A DNA stretch of 64,000 nt from Hyphomicrobiales bacterium (GTDB taxonomy: Bacteria; Pseudomonadota; Alphaproteobacteria; Rhizobiales; JACESI01): contig JBDXGY010000006.1 of assembly GCA_039989895.1 (NCBI GenBank), positions 620,001-684,000 of the forward strand, read 5' to 3'. The notes under the pieces are model-generated. The model saw only the letters and a program-made list of their open reading frames with translations, did no database searches and was not told the DNA's origin. Both the position numbers and the translations under genes were made by a program. Shown in pieces: positions 56,285 to 64,000 of the stretch. Positions within the stretch are counted from its first letter, which is position 1, and every line of letters begins with the position of its first letter.

Positions 56285-56647
56285 ATGCGAAAATTGATTT
56301 TATTGAGTGCTGTGTTGGGTTTGTTCGCTCAACCCACCTTTGCAGGGGAATCTGATGTCACAGCTGTGGATGTTGAAGCAGCAGGTAGCGGCAAGTGGCG
56401 CTTTAATGTTACGGTTCGTCATGCAGATACAGGATGGGAGCATTATGCCAATGGCTGGGAGGTCGTTGGACCTGATGGCACCGTCCTTGGGAAGCGTGTT
56501 TTGGCCCACCCTCACGTTGAAGAACAGCCCTTCACAAGGTCAGGGCTTATTGATATTCCTGCCGACATCTCAAAAGTGACGGTGAGGGCGAATGATTTGG
56601 TTCATGGTCTTGGCGGTGCTGAAATCGTTGTTACATTGCCCAAATAA
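56285..56647 (+). CDS. Small periplasmic protein of unknown function
   Basis: A 120-residue exported protein. The signal peptide (MRKLILLSAVLGLFAQPTFAG, cut after about residue 20) is followed by a beta-rich domain: WRFNVTVRHADTGWEHYANGWEVVGPDGTVLG, then VRANDLVHGLGGAEIVVTLP. The layout suggests one small beta sandwich. I cannot assign a function or a named family. AGGAGG lies a normal distance before ATG 56285; the frame continues upstream but lacks a site. It stands alone between ssb and gyrA. Confidence 0.8.
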   Translation: MRKLILLSAVLGLFAQPTFAGESDVTAVDVEAAGSGKWRFNVTVRHADTGWEHYANGWEVVGPDGTVLGKRVLAHPHVEEQPFTRSGLIDIPADISKVTVRANDLVHGLGGAEIVVTLPK

Positions 56648-56869
56648 GGCCTTTGCAATGCCATTTACGTCGGCTCGAGGAGACTTTGGTTTGTTCGATG
56701 TACTGATGGCTAATTGATCACTTTATGGCGTCTTTATATTTATAGAGAAAAACAAATTGGGAAAACCTTTTAAGAGCTTGTTTTGTCAGTGGATTAATAT
56801 GTCTTGGTGAGGGGTGAAAAGTAGCCATTACGCAAGGAATCATTTATTATTGTGACAAAGTAGCAATAA
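56648..56869. other. gyrA upstream region
   Basis: About 220 bases without a gene, presumably the gyrA promoter. I see no hairpin or clear operator. Confidence 0.4.
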
Positions 56870-59692
56870 GTGGAAACACCCTTGTCAGACCAAACAATTT
56901 TACCGCCGTCCGATACCCCTGAATCCGGTCCCGAATCCGGTATTGAGCCGATTTCAATCATTGATGAAATGAAGAGCTCATACCTTGATTATGCGATGAG
57001 CGTTATCGTCTCTCGCGCTCTTCCTGATGTGCGTGATGGTTTAAAGCCTGTGCATCGCCGCATTATGTATTCAATGCATGAAAACGGCTACGATTGGAAC
57101 AAGCCTTACCGTAAGTCCGCTCGTGTCGTTGGTGATGTGATCGGTAAATATCACCCCCATGGTGACACGGCGATTTATGATGCGTTGGTGCGCATGGCGC
57201 AGCCATTTTCACTACGCTTGCCCCTTGCCGATGGTCAGGGCAATTTTGGTTCAGTTGATGGCGACCCGCCAGCTGCGATGCGTTATACCGAGATTAGATT
57301 GGAAAAAGTCGCCCACGAACTGATCGATGATATCGACAAGGACACGGTCGACTTTAAGGAAAATTACGATAATTCCGAAGTTGAGCCGACCGTACTTCCT
57401 GCCAAATTCCCCAATCTTCTCGTCAATGGCTCTGGCGGCATTGCCGTTGGTATGGCGACCAATATCCCGCCTCATAACTTGGGCGAAGTGATTTCTGCCT
57501 GCAAAGCTTATATTGATGACCCAAGCCTTGATGTTGCTGGCCTGATCGAACATGTGCCGGGGCCTGATTTTCCTACAGGTGGGCAGATTCTTGGTCGCTC
57601 TGGCATTCATTCCGCCTATAACACAGGTCGTGGCAGCGTTATCATGCGTGGCCAGGCGAGTGTGGAAGAAATTCGTAAGGATCGCCAAGCTCTTATTATT
57701 ACGGAGATCCCTTATCAGGTAAACAAAGCAACGATGATTGAGAAAATTGCCGAACTCGTGCGTGATAAACGCATTGAAGGTATTTCTGATATCCGTGATG
57801 AAAGCGACCGCAATGGGATGCGGGTCGTGATTGAGTTAAAGCGTGATGCGGTCGCTGATGTTGTCTTGAACCAAGTCTATCGTTTCTCGCCGCTCCAGTC
57901 TTCTTTTGGTTGTAATATCGTGGCCTTAAATGGCGGCAAGCCCGAGCAACTGAATTTGCTTGATTTGATCAAAGCTTTCGTCAATTTCCGTGAAGAAGTT
58001 GTTTCGCGCCGCACTAGGTTCCTTTTGAACAAGGCACGAGAGCGGGCACATGTCTTGGTGGGGCTTGCCATTGCTGTTGCCAATATTGATGAAGTGATTG
58101 CACTAATACGCAGTGCCCCAGATCCAGCAACCGCGCGCAAACAACTGATGGAGCGCCGTTGGCCTGCCAAAGACGTGGCCCCGCTTGTCGAGCTGATTGA
58201 TGATCCGCGCCATGGTTTAGAGGGTGATGGCACGTACATGCTTTCCGAAGAGCAAGCCCGCGCTATTCTTGATCTACGCCTACAGCGCCTTACAGCTCTT
58301 GGACGCGATGAAATTGATGAGGAATTAAACAAGCTTGGTGAGCGCATCAAAGACTATCTTGATATTCTGCGTTCGCGCATTCGCATTATGAGCATCATCA
58401 AAGATGAGCTGACCCAAATTTCGGAAGAGTTTTCAACACCACGCCGCACAGAAATACTCGAGGGCGGGGCAGAGCTTGAAGATGAAGACCTGATCCAGCG
58501 AGAAGATATGGTCATCACGGTGACACATGGTGGTTATATCAAACGTGTTGCGCTTGATACTTATCGTGCGCAAAAACGTGGCGGTAAAGGACGTGCGGGC
58601 ATGTCCACGAAGGACGAGGATTTTGTCACGCGTCTATTCGTTGAAAATACCCATACGCCTATTCTATTCTTCACATCGCGCGGCATTGTTCACAAAATGA
58701 AGGTCTGGCGCTTGCCGCTTGCAGCCCCTAATGCGCGCGGCAAAGCCCTAGTGAATATGTTGCCACTCGAAGCCGGTGAGCGCATTACGACTATTATGCC
58801 ACTGCCAGAAGATGAAGACAGCTGGGATACATTAGGCGTGATGTTTGCGACAAATCGCGGATCGGTCCGCCGCAATAAATTATCTGATTTTGTACAGGTT
58901 AATCGCAGAGGTAAAATTGCGATGAAACTGGATGAAGGCATGGATATTTTGGGCGTGGAACCATGCACCGAACATGACGATGTTATGCTGACAACACTCA
59001 AAGGCCAGTGCATTCGCTTCCCAGTGGGCGATGTGCGCGTGTTCCAAAGTCGTGATTCCACGGGTGTTCGTGGTATCAGATTGGCTGATGATGATGACGT
59101 GATTTCAATGTCTATTATCCGTCACTTTGATGCAGCACCCGAAGAACGCACAACCTATCTTAAACAGCGTCGCCTGATAGCTGGCGACACGGATACGGAT
59201 GAGGCTGTCACACTTGATGAAGACGGAGATGACAGCGCATCAGATGCGCAGCTTTCAACGGAGCGTTATGCTGAGATGAGTGCTGCCGAAGAGTTTGTTC
59301 TCACCTTGTCTGAAAATGGATATGGCAAACGCAGCTCGCTTTATGAATATCGTGTTTCGGGTCGTGGCGGCAAAGGGATCGCGGCTATGTCCATGACAAA
59401 ACGGAATGGAGCGCTCGTTGCATCATTCCCGGTACAAGACAGCGATCAGATTATGCTGGTCACGGATGCTGGCAAACTCATTCGTGTGCCGGTGCAAGCC
59501 GAAAACGAGCAAATCCGTGTTATGGGACGTTCAACACAGGGCGTTACTGTCTTCTCTACTGCAGAAAAAGAGCGTGTTGTCTCTGTTGAACGTATTTCTG
59601 ATGTTGGCGAAGATGACGCCGAAGATGAAGATACAAACGGCACTGTTGAAGGTAATACTGACGCACCAGAGGAAGGATCTGCATCTGAATAA
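56870..59692 (+). CDS. gyrA: DNA gyrase subunit A
   Basis: A 940-residue type II topoisomerase subunit. The active tyrosine is Y139 in [12 protein letters not shown]. In the quinolone-resistance region, [10 protein letters not shown] has T100 where E. coli has S83, and D104 is kept, a pattern that does not by itself imply resistance. The C-terminal beta-pinwheel holds the GyrA-box [13 protein letters not shown] highly acidic tail ends the protein. Translation may start at GTG 56870 or at TTG 56882 (SDQT); neither has a strong ribosome site. Large for GyrA mainly through the tail and an insertion near 770-800. Confidence 0.96.
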   Translation: METPLSDQTILPPSDTPESGPESGIEPISIIDEMKSSYLDYAMSVIVSRALPDVRDGLKPVHRRIMYSMHENGYDWNKPYRKSARVVGDVIGKYHPHGDTAIYDALVRMAQPFSLRLPLADGQGNFGSVDGDPPAAMRYTEIRLEKVAHELIDDIDKDTVDFKENYDNSEVEPTVLPAKFPNLLVNGSGGIAVGMATNIPPHNLGEVISACKAYIDDPSLDVAGLIEHVPGPDFPTGGQILGRSGIHSAYNTGRGSVIMRGQASVEEIRKDRQALIITEIPYQVNKATMIEKIAELVRDKRIEGISDIRDESDRNGMRVVIELKRDAVADVVLNQVYRFSPLQSSFGCNIVALNGGKPEQLNLLDLIKAFVNFREEVVSRRTRFLLNKARERAHVLVGLAIAVANIDEVIALIRSAPDPATARKQLMERRWPAKDVAPLVELIDDPRHGLEGDGTYMLSEEQARAILDLRLQRLTALGRDEIDEELNKLGERIKDYLDILRSRIRIMSIIKDELTQISEEFSTPRRTEILEGGAELEDEDLIQREDMVITVTHGGYIKRVALDTYRAQKRGGKGRAGMSTKDEDFVTRLFVENTHTPILFFTSRGIVHKMKVWRLPLAAPNARGKALVNMLPLEAGERITTIMPLPEDEDSWDTLGVMFATNRGSVRRNKLSDFVQVNRRGKIAMKLDEGMDILGVEPCTEHDDVMLTTLKGQCIRFPVGDVRVFQSRDSTGVRGIRLADDDDVISMSIIRHFDAAPEERTTYLKQRRLIAGDTDTDEAVTLDEDGDDSASDAQLSTERYAEMSAAEEFVLTLSENGYGKRSSLYEYRVSGRGGKGIAAMSMTKRNGALVASFPVQDSDQIMLVTDAGKLIRVPVQAENEQIRVMGRSTQGVTVFSTAEKERVVSVERISDVGEDDAEDEDTNGTVEGNTDAPEEGSASE

Positions 59693-59750
59693 CGCTATAA
59701 ATGAGAATTTGCGTTGCAGAAAAGCCTAACAGAAGGTATCACCTCGTTCC

Positions 59751-60245
59751 ATGAGACGTATCGCATTTTATTCTGGATCATTTGATCCCATAACAAATGG
59801 TCATCTTGACGTATTGAAGCATTGCGCCTCAATCGCGGATGAAATTGTTGTGGGTATAGGGGTTCATCCAGGTAAAGCTCCCTTGTTCTCATTCGATGAA
59901 CGAGCAGGCCTTGTGCATGCAGCGGTAAGCGAAACCAGCGTTATCTCTACTGAAATCTTACGGGTAGTTGCTTTTGATGACCTTGTGGTTGATGCAGCGG
60001 CGCGTGAGAGTGCATCGATCATCGTTCGTGGTCTTCGTGATGGCACCGATCTCGATTATGAAATGAAGATGGTGGGCATGAACGGTGCAATGGCACCAAA
60101 TATTCCGACCGTATTTTTGCCGGCAAGCCCCTCTGTTCGTCCTATTACGGCCACACTGGTGAGGCAAATCGCAAAAATGGGTGGTGATGTCACATCTTTT
60201 GTACCAAAGGCTGTCACGACTGCTTTGAAAGATAAATTTGCATGA
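59751..60245 (+). CDS. coaD: Phosphopantetheine adenylyltransferase CoaD
   Basis: A 164-residue nucleotidyltransferase that converts 4'-phosphopantetheine and ATP to dephospho-CoA, the penultimate step to coenzyme A. Motifs are [17 protein letters not shown] (the HxGH-type ATP site), [17 protein letters not shown] and [17 protein letters not shown] in place of ISSTxxR. Length is normal. Downstream of gyrA and followed by two cyclophilins, an order seen in rhizobia. Confidence 0.95.
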   Translation: MRRIAFYSGSFDPITNGHLDVLKHCASIADEIVVGIGVHPGKAPLFSFDERAGLVHAAVSETSVISTEILRVVAFDDLVVDAAARESASIIVRGLRDGTDLDYEMKMVGMNGAMAPNIPTVFLPASPSVRPITATLVRQIAKMGGDVTSFVPKAVTTALKDKFA

Positions 60246-60284
60246 GGGCCAGCGGCCCATTCTTCAAACGTTAAAGGAAGTTTT

Positions 60285-60833
60285 ATGATTAGAAACATTA
60301 AACAAATTACACTTGGTTTTATGGTGTTCGTCTTTGTCATGGCGTTCAATACATTGGTTCATGCGAAAGACGTTCTTGTGCTTGAAACAAGCAAAGGAAC
60401 CGTAGAAATCGAGTTCTTGCCAAATGTTGCACCAAAGCATGTGGCACAAGTATCTAAACTTGCTAAAAGCGGATTTTATAACGGCATTGTTTTCCATCGT
60501 GTGATCGAAGGTTTTATGGCGCAAACTGGTGACCCAACAGGGACAGGTACTGGTGGTTCAAAAGAACCCAATATAAATGCAGAATTCTCAATTACACCTT
60601 TTGATCGTGGTGTTGTTGGTATGGCTCGTAGCCAATCCCACAATAGTGCGAATTCACAGTTTTTCATTATGTTCGATGAAGGTCATTTTTTGAATGGTCA
60701 ATATACTGCATTTGGTCGGGTGATCAAAGGCATGGATGCTGTTGACGCATTACAAAAAGGTGATGGCCAAGGTGGCATCGTGCCCGTGGACAAACGTGAC
60801 AAAATTATCAAAGCATCTGTCGTCTCCAGATAG
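60285..60833 (+). CDS. Periplasmic peptidyl-prolyl cis-trans isomerase (cyclophilin)
   Basis: A 182-residue cyclophilin with a signal peptide (hydrophobic residues about 8-26, cut near VHAKD), so it folds proteins in the periplasm. The catalytic core has FHRVIEGFMAQTGDPTGTGTGG, then MARSQSHNSANSQFFIMF and GQYTAFGRVIKGMDAVD. It is paired with a second cyclophilin 39 bp downstream without a signal peptide, so one protein of each compartment is made from one locus. Confidence 0.93.
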   Translation: MIRNIKQITLGFMVFVFVMAFNTLVHAKDVLVLETSKGTVEIEFLPNVAPKHVAQVSKLAKSGFYNGIVFHRVIEGFMAQTGDPTGTGTGGSKEPNINAEFSITPFDRGVVGMARSQSHNSANSQFFIMFDEGHFLNGQYTAFGRVIKGMDAVDALQKGDGQGGIVPVDKRDKIIKASVVSR

Positions 60834-60872
60834 GAACGATTTCAAAATAACTGAAAGGAAATAGGTGGCAAT

Positions 60873-61337
60873 ATGAGCGATCTGGAAAATACACTTATTA
60901 TGGAAACGACGGCTGGCACGGTTACAATAACCTTGCGGCCTGATCTTGCACCTAATCATGTGGAGCGGATCAAGGAGCTTTCGCGTGAAGGTTTTTATGA
61001 TGGCGTGGTTTTTCACCGCGTGATTGATGGCTTCATGGCACAGGGCGGCGATCCAACCGGCACTGGCATGGGTGGTTCAGATAAGCCAGATCTTCGTGCT
61101 GAATTCACGACCGAAAAACACGTTCGTGGCACATGTTCTATGGCGCGTTCACAAAATCCGAATTCTGCCAATTCTCAATTCTTCATCTGTTTTGGTAATG
61201 CTGGTTTTCTCGATGGTCAATATACCGTTTGGGGTGAAGTGAGTGACGGCATGGACAACGTTGACAAGATTAAACGTGGTGAGCCAGTTCAAGATCCTGA
61301 TAAAATTATTTCGGCAAAAGTTGCTGCTGACGCTTAA
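60873..61337 (+). CDS. Cytoplasmic peptidyl-prolyl cis-trans isomerase (cyclophilin)
   Basis: A 154-residue cyclophilin with no signal peptide. It shows FHRVIDGFMAQGGDPTGTGMGG, MARSQNPNSANSQFFICF and GQYTVWGEVSDGMDNVD. It is about 60% similar by eye to the upstream periplasmic copy, consistent with an old tandem duplication. GGAA precedes ATG 60873. A strong terminator follows. Confidence 0.93.
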   Translation: MSDLENTLIMETTAGTVTITLRPDLAPNHVERIKELSREGFYDGVVFHRVIDGFMAQGGDPTGTGMGGSDKPDLRAEFTTEKHVRGTCSMARSQNPNSANSQFFICFGNAGFLDGQYTVWGEVSDGMDNVDKIKRGEPVQDPDKIISAKVAADA

Positions 61338-61358
61338 GAGCGATTTTGATGGAAATTT

Positions 61359-61394
61359 AAGATGGCTTTCAGCATGCTGAAGGCCATCTTTTTT
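61359..61394 (+). terminator. Rho-independent terminator after the cyclophilin pair
   Basis: AAGATGGCTTTCAGC pairs with GCTGAAGGCCATCTT around a tiny AT centre, with a single G-T wobble, and is followed by six T's (61389-61394). It separates the cyclophilin operon from queA. Confidence 0.9.
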
Positions 61395-61413
61395 GTAAGA
61401 GGCGAATAGCGCC

Positions 61414-62496
61414 ATGCGCGTTGATCTGTTTAATTTTGATTTGCCAGATGAGGCCATTGCTCTTCGCCCCGCTAGACCCCGCGATAGCGCCAAAATGCTT
61501 GGCATAAATCCGCATAGTGATATTCCTGTCAGTGATCATGGTGTGATGGATTTGCCCACTTTTTTACGAGAGGGTGATGCGCTTGTATTCAACGATACCA
61601 AAGTTATACCAGCTCAATTATCTGGTATCCGGCGTCGAGGCGGGCCAAAGGGTGCCATTGAAGCAAAGATTGATCTAACGCTTCACCTACGATCAGCTCC
61701 ACACCAATGGAAAGCTTTCGCGCGCCCTGCAAAAAAGCTGCAAACTGGCGACACACTGCATTTTGGTGACCTCATGGCTGAGGTAATGGAAAAGGGCGAA
61801 GCGGGCGAGGTTATATTAAATTTTGACTGTAAAGGCGCAGCCCTTGATGAGGCCATAGCGCTTGTGGGTCATGTGCCTCTGCCACCTTATATTTCTGGTA
61901 AACGTGGAAAAGATGAACACGACCTTGAAGATTACCAAACTATTTATGCAAGCAAGCCCGGAGCAGTGGCAGCACCGACTGCGGGTCTTCACACCACAGA
62001 GCGGTTGCTTGACGCGGCCAAATCGAAGGGTGTTTCGCTGCATTATTTAACCTTGCATGTGGGGGCAGGTACTTTTTTGCCTGTTAAAGTTGATGATACT
62101 GAAACACATAAAATGCATGCGGAAATTGGTGTTGTGAGTGAAGAGACAGCAAGAGCGCTGAATGATGTTCGTGCACAAGGCGGGCGGATTATTGCGGTTG
62201 GTACAACGAGCTTACGGCTTCTTGAAAGTGCCACCAATGAGCAAGGAATCGTTCAGCCTTTCGCAGGTGAGACAGATATTTTCATCACGCCAGGGTATAA
62301 ATTCCGTGCGGTCGATATGTTGATGACAAATTTTCATTTGCCAAAATCCACACTCTTTATGTTGGTCTCAGCCTTTTGCGGAATTGATTTGATGAAAGCA
62401 GCTTATGACCATGCAATTCAAACAGGCTACCGTTTTTATTCCTATGGTGATGCTTCTTTGTTATGGCGGGCTGACTTAAACGAAGAATTGCGATAA
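61414..62496 (+). CDS. queA: S-adenosylmethionine:tRNA ribosyltransferase-isomerase QueA
   Basis: A 360-residue enzyme that transfers ribose from SAM to preQ1-modified tRNA to form epoxyqueuosine. Motifs are [71 protein letters not shown] and [13 protein letters not shown]. Length is normal. It is followed 9 bp later by tgt, which makes the first tRNA step in the same pathway. Confidence 0.96.
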   Translation: MRVDLFNFDLPDEAIALRPARPRDSAKMLGINPHSDIPVSDHGVMDLPTFLREGDALVFNDTKVIPAQLSGIRRRGGPKGAIEAKIDLTLHLRSAPHQWKAFARPAKKLQTGDTLHFGDLMAEVMEKGEAGEVILNFDCKGAALDEAIALVGHVPLPPYISGKRGKDEHDLEDYQTIYASKPGAVAAPTAGLHTTERLLDAAKSKGVSLHYLTLHVGAGTFLPVKVDDTETHKMHAEIGVVSEETARALNDVRAQGGRIIAVGTTSLRLLESATNEQGIVQPFAGETDIFITPGYKFRAVDMLMTNFHLPKSTLFMLVSAFCGIDLMKAAYDHAIQTGYRFYSYGDASLLWRADLNEELR

Positions 62497-62505
62497 GAGC
62501 CTTTT

Positions 62506-63636
62506 ATGACAACACCTTTTTCTTTTAATTTGATGGCAACCGATGGTCTAGCTCGACGCGGTGAAATTGTGACACATCGTGGCGTTGTAGGAACGCCCGC
62601 TTTCATGCCAGTTGGGACCGCTGCAACCGTTAAAGCCATGTACCCAAACCAAGTGCGCGATCTTGGCGCGGATATTGTTCTGGGTAACACCTATCATTTG
62701 ATGTTGCGACCCGGCGCTGAGCGGGTAGCGGGCCTTGGTGGGCTGCATGAGTTTATGAACTGGCCGCATCCAATTTTGACCGATAGCGGCGGCTTTCAGG
62801 TGATGTCGCTTGCAAAGTTGAGAAAGCTTTCAGAAAACGGTGTCACATTCACCTCGCATATTGATGGCTCAAAACATGAAATGACGCCTGAACGCTCAAT
62901 CGAAATCCAGTGCTTGCTTGGTTCTGATATTCAAATGCAACTTGATGAATGTGTTGGTCTTCCTTCGAGTGAAGAAGATATTGAACGCGCAATGGAACTC
63001 TCATTGCGGTGGGCTGAGCGCTGTAAAGTGGCTTTTGGTGATAGGCCTGCACAGGCGCTTTTTGGCATTGTGCAAGGCGGTGACAATGTGCTGCTGCGCG
63101 AGCGCTCGGCGAAAACTTTGGCGGATATGGATTTCAAAGGCTACTCCATAGGCGGTCTTGCCGTTGGTGAGCCACAAGAAATAATGATGGCGATGCTGGA
63201 GGCAACCTGTCCACATCTGCCGGTTGAAAAACCACGTTATTTGATGGGCGTTGGTACGCCAGATGACCTTTTAAAAGCCGTTGGGCGCGGTGTTGATATG
63301 TTTGATTGCGTGATGCCAACGCGGGCAGGGCGTCACGGGCAGGCTTTTACAAAGCATGGCAAGGTCAACTTGCGCAATGCGCGCCATGCCGATGATCACC
63401 GCCCCCTTGATGAGACATCAAGTTGTCCGGCTTCAAGCCAATATAGCCGCGCTTATCTGCACCATCTTGTTCGTGCGAATGAGGCTTTGGGCGGCATGCT
63501 TTTGACATGGAATAATCTCAGCTATTACCAAGACCTGATGCAAGGTATGCGGGATTCTATTGAGGCTGGCGGATTTGCTGATTATAGCGCGACCTGTCAA
63601 TCAGGTTGGGAGCAGGGCGATATCCCTGTACTTTAA
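62506..63636 (+). CDS. tgt: tRNA-guanine transglycosylase Tgt
   Basis: A 376-residue enzyme that swaps guanine-34 of certain tRNAs for preQ1. The active-site region [13 protein letters not shown] and the nucleophile-containing [18 protein letters not shown] are intact. The structural zinc site of E. coli and Zymomonas enzymes is CxCxxC plus a later His; here the same place reads [16 protein letters not shown], so only one of three cysteines remains. The fold may do without the metal or use other ligands. Forms an operon with queA. Confidence 0.94.
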   Translation: MTTPFSFNLMATDGLARRGEIVTHRGVVGTPAFMPVGTAATVKAMYPNQVRDLGADIVLGNTYHLMLRPGAERVAGLGGLHEFMNWPHPILTDSGGFQVMSLAKLRKLSENGVTFTSHIDGSKHEMTPERSIEIQCLLGSDIQMQLDECVGLPSSEEDIERAMELSLRWAERCKVAFGDRPAQALFGIVQGGDNVLLRERSAKTLADMDFKGYSIGGLAVGEPQEIMMAMLEATCPHLPVEKPRYLMGVGTPDDLLKAVGRGVDMFDCVMPTRAGRHGQAFTKHGKVNLRNARHADDHRPLDETSSCPASSQYSRAYLHHLVRANEALGGMLLTWNNLSYYQDLMQGMRDSIEAGGFADYSATCQSGWEQGDIPVL

Positions 63637-63842
63637 CCACTCAATCTGCGCGCTGCACTCTTTATAAAATACAATGGTTGAAGCCTTTTTAATACCAAAA
63701 ATTCTGGTCACGCATCCGTGAGTTAAAGGTCATTCTTGTTCGCTATCGTTTGAATTGTATGTGATCTCTTCCCTTCCCAAATATAAATCATCGGAAGGGC
63801 GATAATGCTCTTCTACATAAAACAAATATAAAGGGTTTTATT
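63637..63842. promoter_or_regulatory. Region between tgt and the last gene
   Basis: 206 bases without a gene; presumably holds the promoter of the secreted protein that follows. No clear hairpin terminator for tgt is seen. Confidence 0.4.
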
Positions 63843-64000
63843 ATGAAAAAGGTTCTTATCGCTACACTTGCTGCTTCTGCTTTTATCGCATCAAGCGCTT
63901 CTTTCGCTGACGATGTTGATGGTGCATCATTTGAAGCATTGAACGCTGTTGATCAAACCGCATCAGCTTCTTCTTCATTCGATGGCTTCAAGCAAATTGA
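63843..64000 (+). CDS. Secreted protein, cut by the window edge
   Basis: The first 52 codons of a gene that continues past the right edge. It starts MKKVLIATLAASAFIASSASFAD, a textbook Sec signal peptide with cleavage after SFA, followed by an acidic, Ser-rich region. The family cannot be told from this part. A weak AAAGGG site precedes ATG 63843. Confidence 0.82.
   Translation, partial: MKKVLIATLAASAFIASSASFADDVDGASFEALNAVDQTASASSSFDGFKQI

Noticed and set aside
58100-58350. Open frames on the minus strand inside gyrA
   Set aside because: Antisense shadows of a highly conserved gene, with no ribosome sites and no family similarity.
60244-60258. Short GC hairpin after coaD (GGGCC/GGCCC) as a terminator
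   Set aside because: Only a 5-bp stem with a three-base loop and no T-run; too weak to call.

Overview
The window reads as chromosomal DNA of an alphaproteobacterium of the order Hyphomicrobiales (Rhizobiales). GC content looks moderate (mid-40s percent by eye). The placement rests on a PopZ polar organizer, a fused SecDF, an ExoR-like Sel1 protein, a direct-repeat LexA box (GAAC-N7-GAAC) between uvrA and ssb, an NfeR1/alpha-r14-type anti-Shine-Dalgarno sRNA, and gene orders known from rhizobia (dgt-argS-SPOR-nagZ-scpAB-tatABC-serS-surE-pcm-M23-yajC-secDF). The genus cannot be fixed from the sequence alone. There are no rRNAs, CRISPR arrays, intact insertion sequences or prophage genes. The single tRNA found is tRNA-Cys.

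Layout. 0-9 kb: a LysR regulator, dusA, the cobS-DUF1289-aspartic protease operon opposite cobT, a membrane histidine kinase, a uracil-DNA glycosylase-family gene with no usable standard start, an Lrp regulator and a 3-hydroxyisobutyrate-dehydrogenase-type reductase. 9.2-11.1 kb: a small accessory patch. A roughly 165 bp repeat and a copied moeA tail show an old tandem duplication whose two units now hold different orphan genes (a secreted protein and a P-loop kinase-like protein). 11.1-16.7 kb: a tightly packed molybdenum-cofactor operon, moaA-MFS-fdhD-mobA-mobB-moeA, on the minus strand. 17-26 kb: tRNA-Cys, a PCMT-like gene, tolC, popZ, valS, ilvD and an exoR-like gene followed by the decayed remains of a second copy. 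26.5-30 kb: a glycosyltransferase, xthA, an IscA/ErpA-type protein and a dGTPase.

30-50.5 kb is a long housekeeping block covering arginyl- and seryl-tRNA synthetases, a SPOR protein and NagZ for peptidoglycan, ScpAB for chromosome condensation, TatABC and YajC/SecDF for protein export, SurE/PCM for damage repair, and a LysM/LytM lipoprotein whose active site is degenerate. Two transport genes (an ABC ATPase and an EamA permease) sit inside it. 50.5-64 kb: trmFO, the sRNA, the divergent uvrA/ssb pair with its SOS box, a small secreted protein, gyrA, coaD, two cyclophilins, queA-tgt for queuosine, and the 5' end of a secreted protein cut by the window edge.

Most of the window is ordinary housekeeping sequence. 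The points most worth a second look are the triple-hairpin sRNA, the diverged tandem duplication at 9.2-11.1 kb, the glycosylase gene without a canonical start, the exoR-like gene with its pseudogene, and the missing zinc-ligand cysteines in Tgt.
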